A DNA stretch of 64,000 bases from Neocallimastix lanati (nom. inval.) (taxonomy: Eukaryota > Neocallimastigomycota > Neocallimastigomycetes > Neocallimastigales > Neocallimastigaceae): assembly GCA_016946835.1 (NCBI GenBank), contig JACVTC010000164.1, positions 196,001-260,000 on the forward strand, given 5' to 3'. The notes beneath the pieces were generated by a model. That model did no database searches. It was not told where the DNA came from and was given only the letters and a program-made list of their open reading frames with translations. The position numbers were made by a program, and so were the translations under genes. Below, in pieces: positions 61,816-64,000 of this stretch. Every line of letters begins with the position of its first letter. The stretch's first letter is position 1.

Positions 61816-64000
61816 ATGAATTCATTTAAGTTATTCAGTAGAACAAATAAAAATGTCAACGTATCTTCTAATTTAAATGGAAAAGAAATTAAAGAAAAGG
61901 ATCATTTACAATCATATCATAAAAATAATATCAATTCTTTTTCTACTACCCACTTTAAAGTATCTACTATTGATAAAGGTATTGGAGAAACTAAAAATAA
62001 TATTAAAGACATAAAAGAAAATAATATTTGTGAAGAAAGTAAAAATATTGAAGAAATTCTAGGTAATATTGATTTTTCAATTAAAAATAAGGAGAACCAA
62101 AATGGAAAAGAAAGTAAAAAAGAAAAAAATAAAAGACTCAAGAAAAAGGAGAAGAAAAAAAATAAGAAAAATAAGAATAATAAATTAAATAGTGAACAAA
62201 GCCCTTTGCCTTCTTCCAAGCCAGAATCGAAATTACACACTACTGATAGATTACTTCATCATTCTTTTAATTCTTCAAGGAAAGATTCTACAACAGGTAA
62301 ATACATAGGAAAACAATCAGTATGTCAATTAATGACTATTCCAAAGGATAATACTCAGTCTGAATTTCTTATAAAGTGCTATAATGAAAATACACAGCTT
62401 AAACAAAATAATTTAAATGATATTAAAGAAAAACAAAGTCATGCTGATTATGCTTCAAATAGAATGTCTGATGAAATTATTGAAAATGAAAGATGTAAAA
62501 CCAATGGCGAAATTACTTTGACAAGACCTATAAGAAAAGAAAGTAGAAAGATTACTATAAAAAATAATAATATTTTTATTCAAAATCAAAAAAATCATAT
62601 TACTTCTGATAAAAATATAAATATAAATAATATTAATAATGGTACATTTTCTGTACCAGTACCAATATTAATTCCAAATAAGGAAACAGGTAAAGATCAA
62701 CATTTTAAATTCAATGCTGACGGGGATTCAATTCTTAATCTTTCAGGTTGTCATGGTATGGTTGCTTCAAATAGTCCTGCATTTAGTACAATAACACCAA
62801 TTAGTGGTGATGTCAGTTATAATGATAGTATAGATGATGAAATTGGTAATTCATTTTTTGCTGTTGCTGATAGTGATATTTCAAATAGAGAAGGACATTT
62901 TTCTACTATTAATAGCTATAAACTTGAAAATATGATCAAGGAAGAAGAACAAGAAGAAGATTTAACCCGTCAAGAATTTTCTAAATTATTTGAAATTACG
63001 GAAGAAAATCAAATAGATAAAGAACTTACTGTTGAAATAAAAGAGCATGAAACTCCTTTGAAATTTAGTAATCATGACAATATTGATGAGGAGTTCTTTA
63101 AAGAATCAAAATATAACAAGGAAAAAGAAAAAGAAAAAGTAAAACAAAAGCCATTTAAAGGATCTAAAAGGAAAGATAAAAAAATAAATGAACCATTAAA
63201 TATAAATACGAAGTCAACACAAAATAAATTAAATTCAGTTTTGAATTCATCAACTTCCACAACTTCAGTAAAAACATCTCATCATACAGATCATTCAACA
63301 AAGAGAGCCTGGTATAGTGTTAAGAAACTTTTTGGAAAAAATAAGAGCAATCATAATAACAGGAATTCTTATAGAAATTCATTTTCAACATCTATTGATG
63401 ATTCTATTCGTCATAATTCATATAATTCTTCAGGAATAATATATAATTGGGACGAATTACATCGCCGTATGGAATTAGAAGAAAATAGTACTATTTGTTC
63501 AGAAAATCTTACCTCTCAGGAATTTGCGGAAGCAATTGGCATACCTTTAATTTCATCAGACGAAGAAGATAATTTACCTCTTAATTCTGAAAATAATGAA
63601 TCGTTTAATACAAGTCAATCAATATCATATCCTCATTCAGGTCGTACTATTTATACTCATCATTCTACTAAATCCTCTGGTCCAAGATTAGATATGTCTA
63701 TATTCATTCCACCAAATAAAGATGAAAAGAAAAATAATTCGATCAAATGTGAGTCTTTATTAAATCTAGATCAAACGAATGCTTCCATAAATACAACTCA
63801 TTCTTTTGCTTCTTCATCTACACAAGATTACTTAGATAAATTAAGTAAGGATTCAAAAAGAAAAGTATATAATGATAGTCAATCTGTAAGTAATCGTGAA
63901 TTAAACTTAAATCGTTTTAGTCAAAATAATTTACTAAGTAAATTTAATGATAATGATTCATTTTCTTTATCGTTATACAACGAATGTATTCCCGAATCTC
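61816..64000 (+). CDS. Large low-complexity protein, N-terminal part (runs off window)
   Basis: Continuous frame from ATG at 61816 (MNSFKLFSRTNKN) to the window edge: 728 codons plus one base with no stop. Composition is Asn/Ser/Lys/Glu-rich like the genes at 660 and 10686. Features include a Lys/Glu-rich basic run (about residues 95-135), acidic patches (about 375-385 and 577-590), a basic KREKRK-like run near 450-460 and RAWYSVKKLFGKNK (about 497-510), the most folded-looking short motif. There is no signal peptide, membrane span or catalytic motif. The ATG follows a poly-T tract and TAG within 2 nt, so a splice acceptor may sit here and the true first exon may lie upstream. Later introns or the C-terminus are outside the window. 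Family not recognised. Confidence 0.8.
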   Translation, partial: MNSFKLFSRTNKNVNVSSNLNGKEIKEKDHLQSYHKNNINSFSTTHFKVSTIDKGIGETKNNIKDIKENNICEESKNIEEILGNIDFSIKNKENQNGKESKKEKNKRLKKKEKKKNKKNKNNKLNSEQSPLPSSKPESKLHTTDRLLHHSFNSSRKDSTTGKYIGKQSVCQLMTIPKDNTQSEFLIKCYNENTQLKQNNLNDIKEKQSHADYASNRMSDEIIENERCKTNGEITLTRPIRKESRKITIKNNNIFIQNQKNHITSDKNININNINNGTFSVPVPILIPNKETGKDQHFKFNADGDSILNLSGCHGMVASNSPAFSTITPISGDVSYNDSIDDEIGNSFFAVADSDISNREGHFSTINSYKLENMIKEEEQEEDLTRQEFSKLFEITEENQIDKELTVEIKEHETPLKFSNHDNIDEEFFKESKYNKEKEKEKVKQKPFKGSKRKDKKINEPLNINTKSTQNKLNSVLNSSTSTTSVKTSHHTDHSTKRAWYSVKKLFGKNKSNHNNRNSYRNSFSTSIDDSIRHNSYNSSGIIYNWDELHRRMELEENSTICSENLTSQEFAEAIGIPLISSDEEDNLPLNSENNESFNTSQSISYPHSGRTIYTHHSTKSSGPRLDMSIFIPPNKDEKKNNSIKCESLLNLDQTNASINTTHSFASSSTQDYLDKLSKDSKRKVYNDSQSVSNRELNLNRFSQNNLLSKFNDNDSFSLSLYNECIPES

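Overview
This window comes from a fungal nuclear genome of extreme A+T content, most likely an anaerobic gut fungus (Neocallimastigomycota). The support is indirect but consistent. Coding sequence is Asn/Ser/Lys-rich, and intergenic DNA is almost pure A/T with long homopolymers and ATT or TTTA microsatellites. Genes carry short GT-AG introns. There is a decayed family-4 rhamnogalacturonan lyase (a plant cell-wall enzyme), a MULE-type transposase remnant, LINE-like debris and a decayed ankyrin-repeat gene. Genus cannot be assigned from the sequence.

Left arm (1-27.4 kb) is the gene-bearing part. Joining open frames across GT-AG introns gives three plus-strand genes. The first (660-5411, 13 exons, 1014 aa) is a low-complexity Ser/Thr/Asn protein with a C-terminal coiled coil built from duplicated phase-0 exons. 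The second (6812-9713, 7 exons, 317 aa) is of unknown function. The third (10686-21374, 5 exons, 3282 aa) is a giant, mostly disordered protein; three long open frames that look like separate genes are its exons. On the minus strand, 27415-23210 is an intronless 1401-aa Ser/Thr/Asn-rich protein with a 15-residue tandem repeat.

Centre (27.4-45.5 kb) is a gene desert. It holds a 2-kb heptanucleotide array (33.1-35.1 kb), smaller arrays of the same kind, two back-to-back perfect palindromes (36943-37019), a LINE-like remnant (42.2-42.7 kb) and a MULE transposase remnant (43.4-44.4 kb).

Right part (45.5-64 kb) has a two-exon Cys-rich type I membrane protein (45493-46338). Next come two copies of a short poly(A)-tailed SINE-like repeat, one abutting the 3' end of the lyase pseudogene (48706-50000, minus). 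A 5'-truncated LINE follows, with a 53-nt poly(A) tail and a 13-bp target-site duplication (51753-52542). A Cys-rich protein with a Gly/Ala/Thr-rich stalk and GPI-like tail lies at 54022-53279 (minus). A decayed ankyrin-repeat array is on the minus strand at about 56-56.9 kb, then more A/T desert. The window ends inside a large plus-strand low-complexity gene (61816-64000+).

No conserved gene cluster is visible. The main content is large disordered proteins of unknown role and a mid-window graveyard of mobile elements and a cell-wall-enzyme pseudogene. All splice models are hand-made from reading frame and GT-AG signals and lack transcript support.
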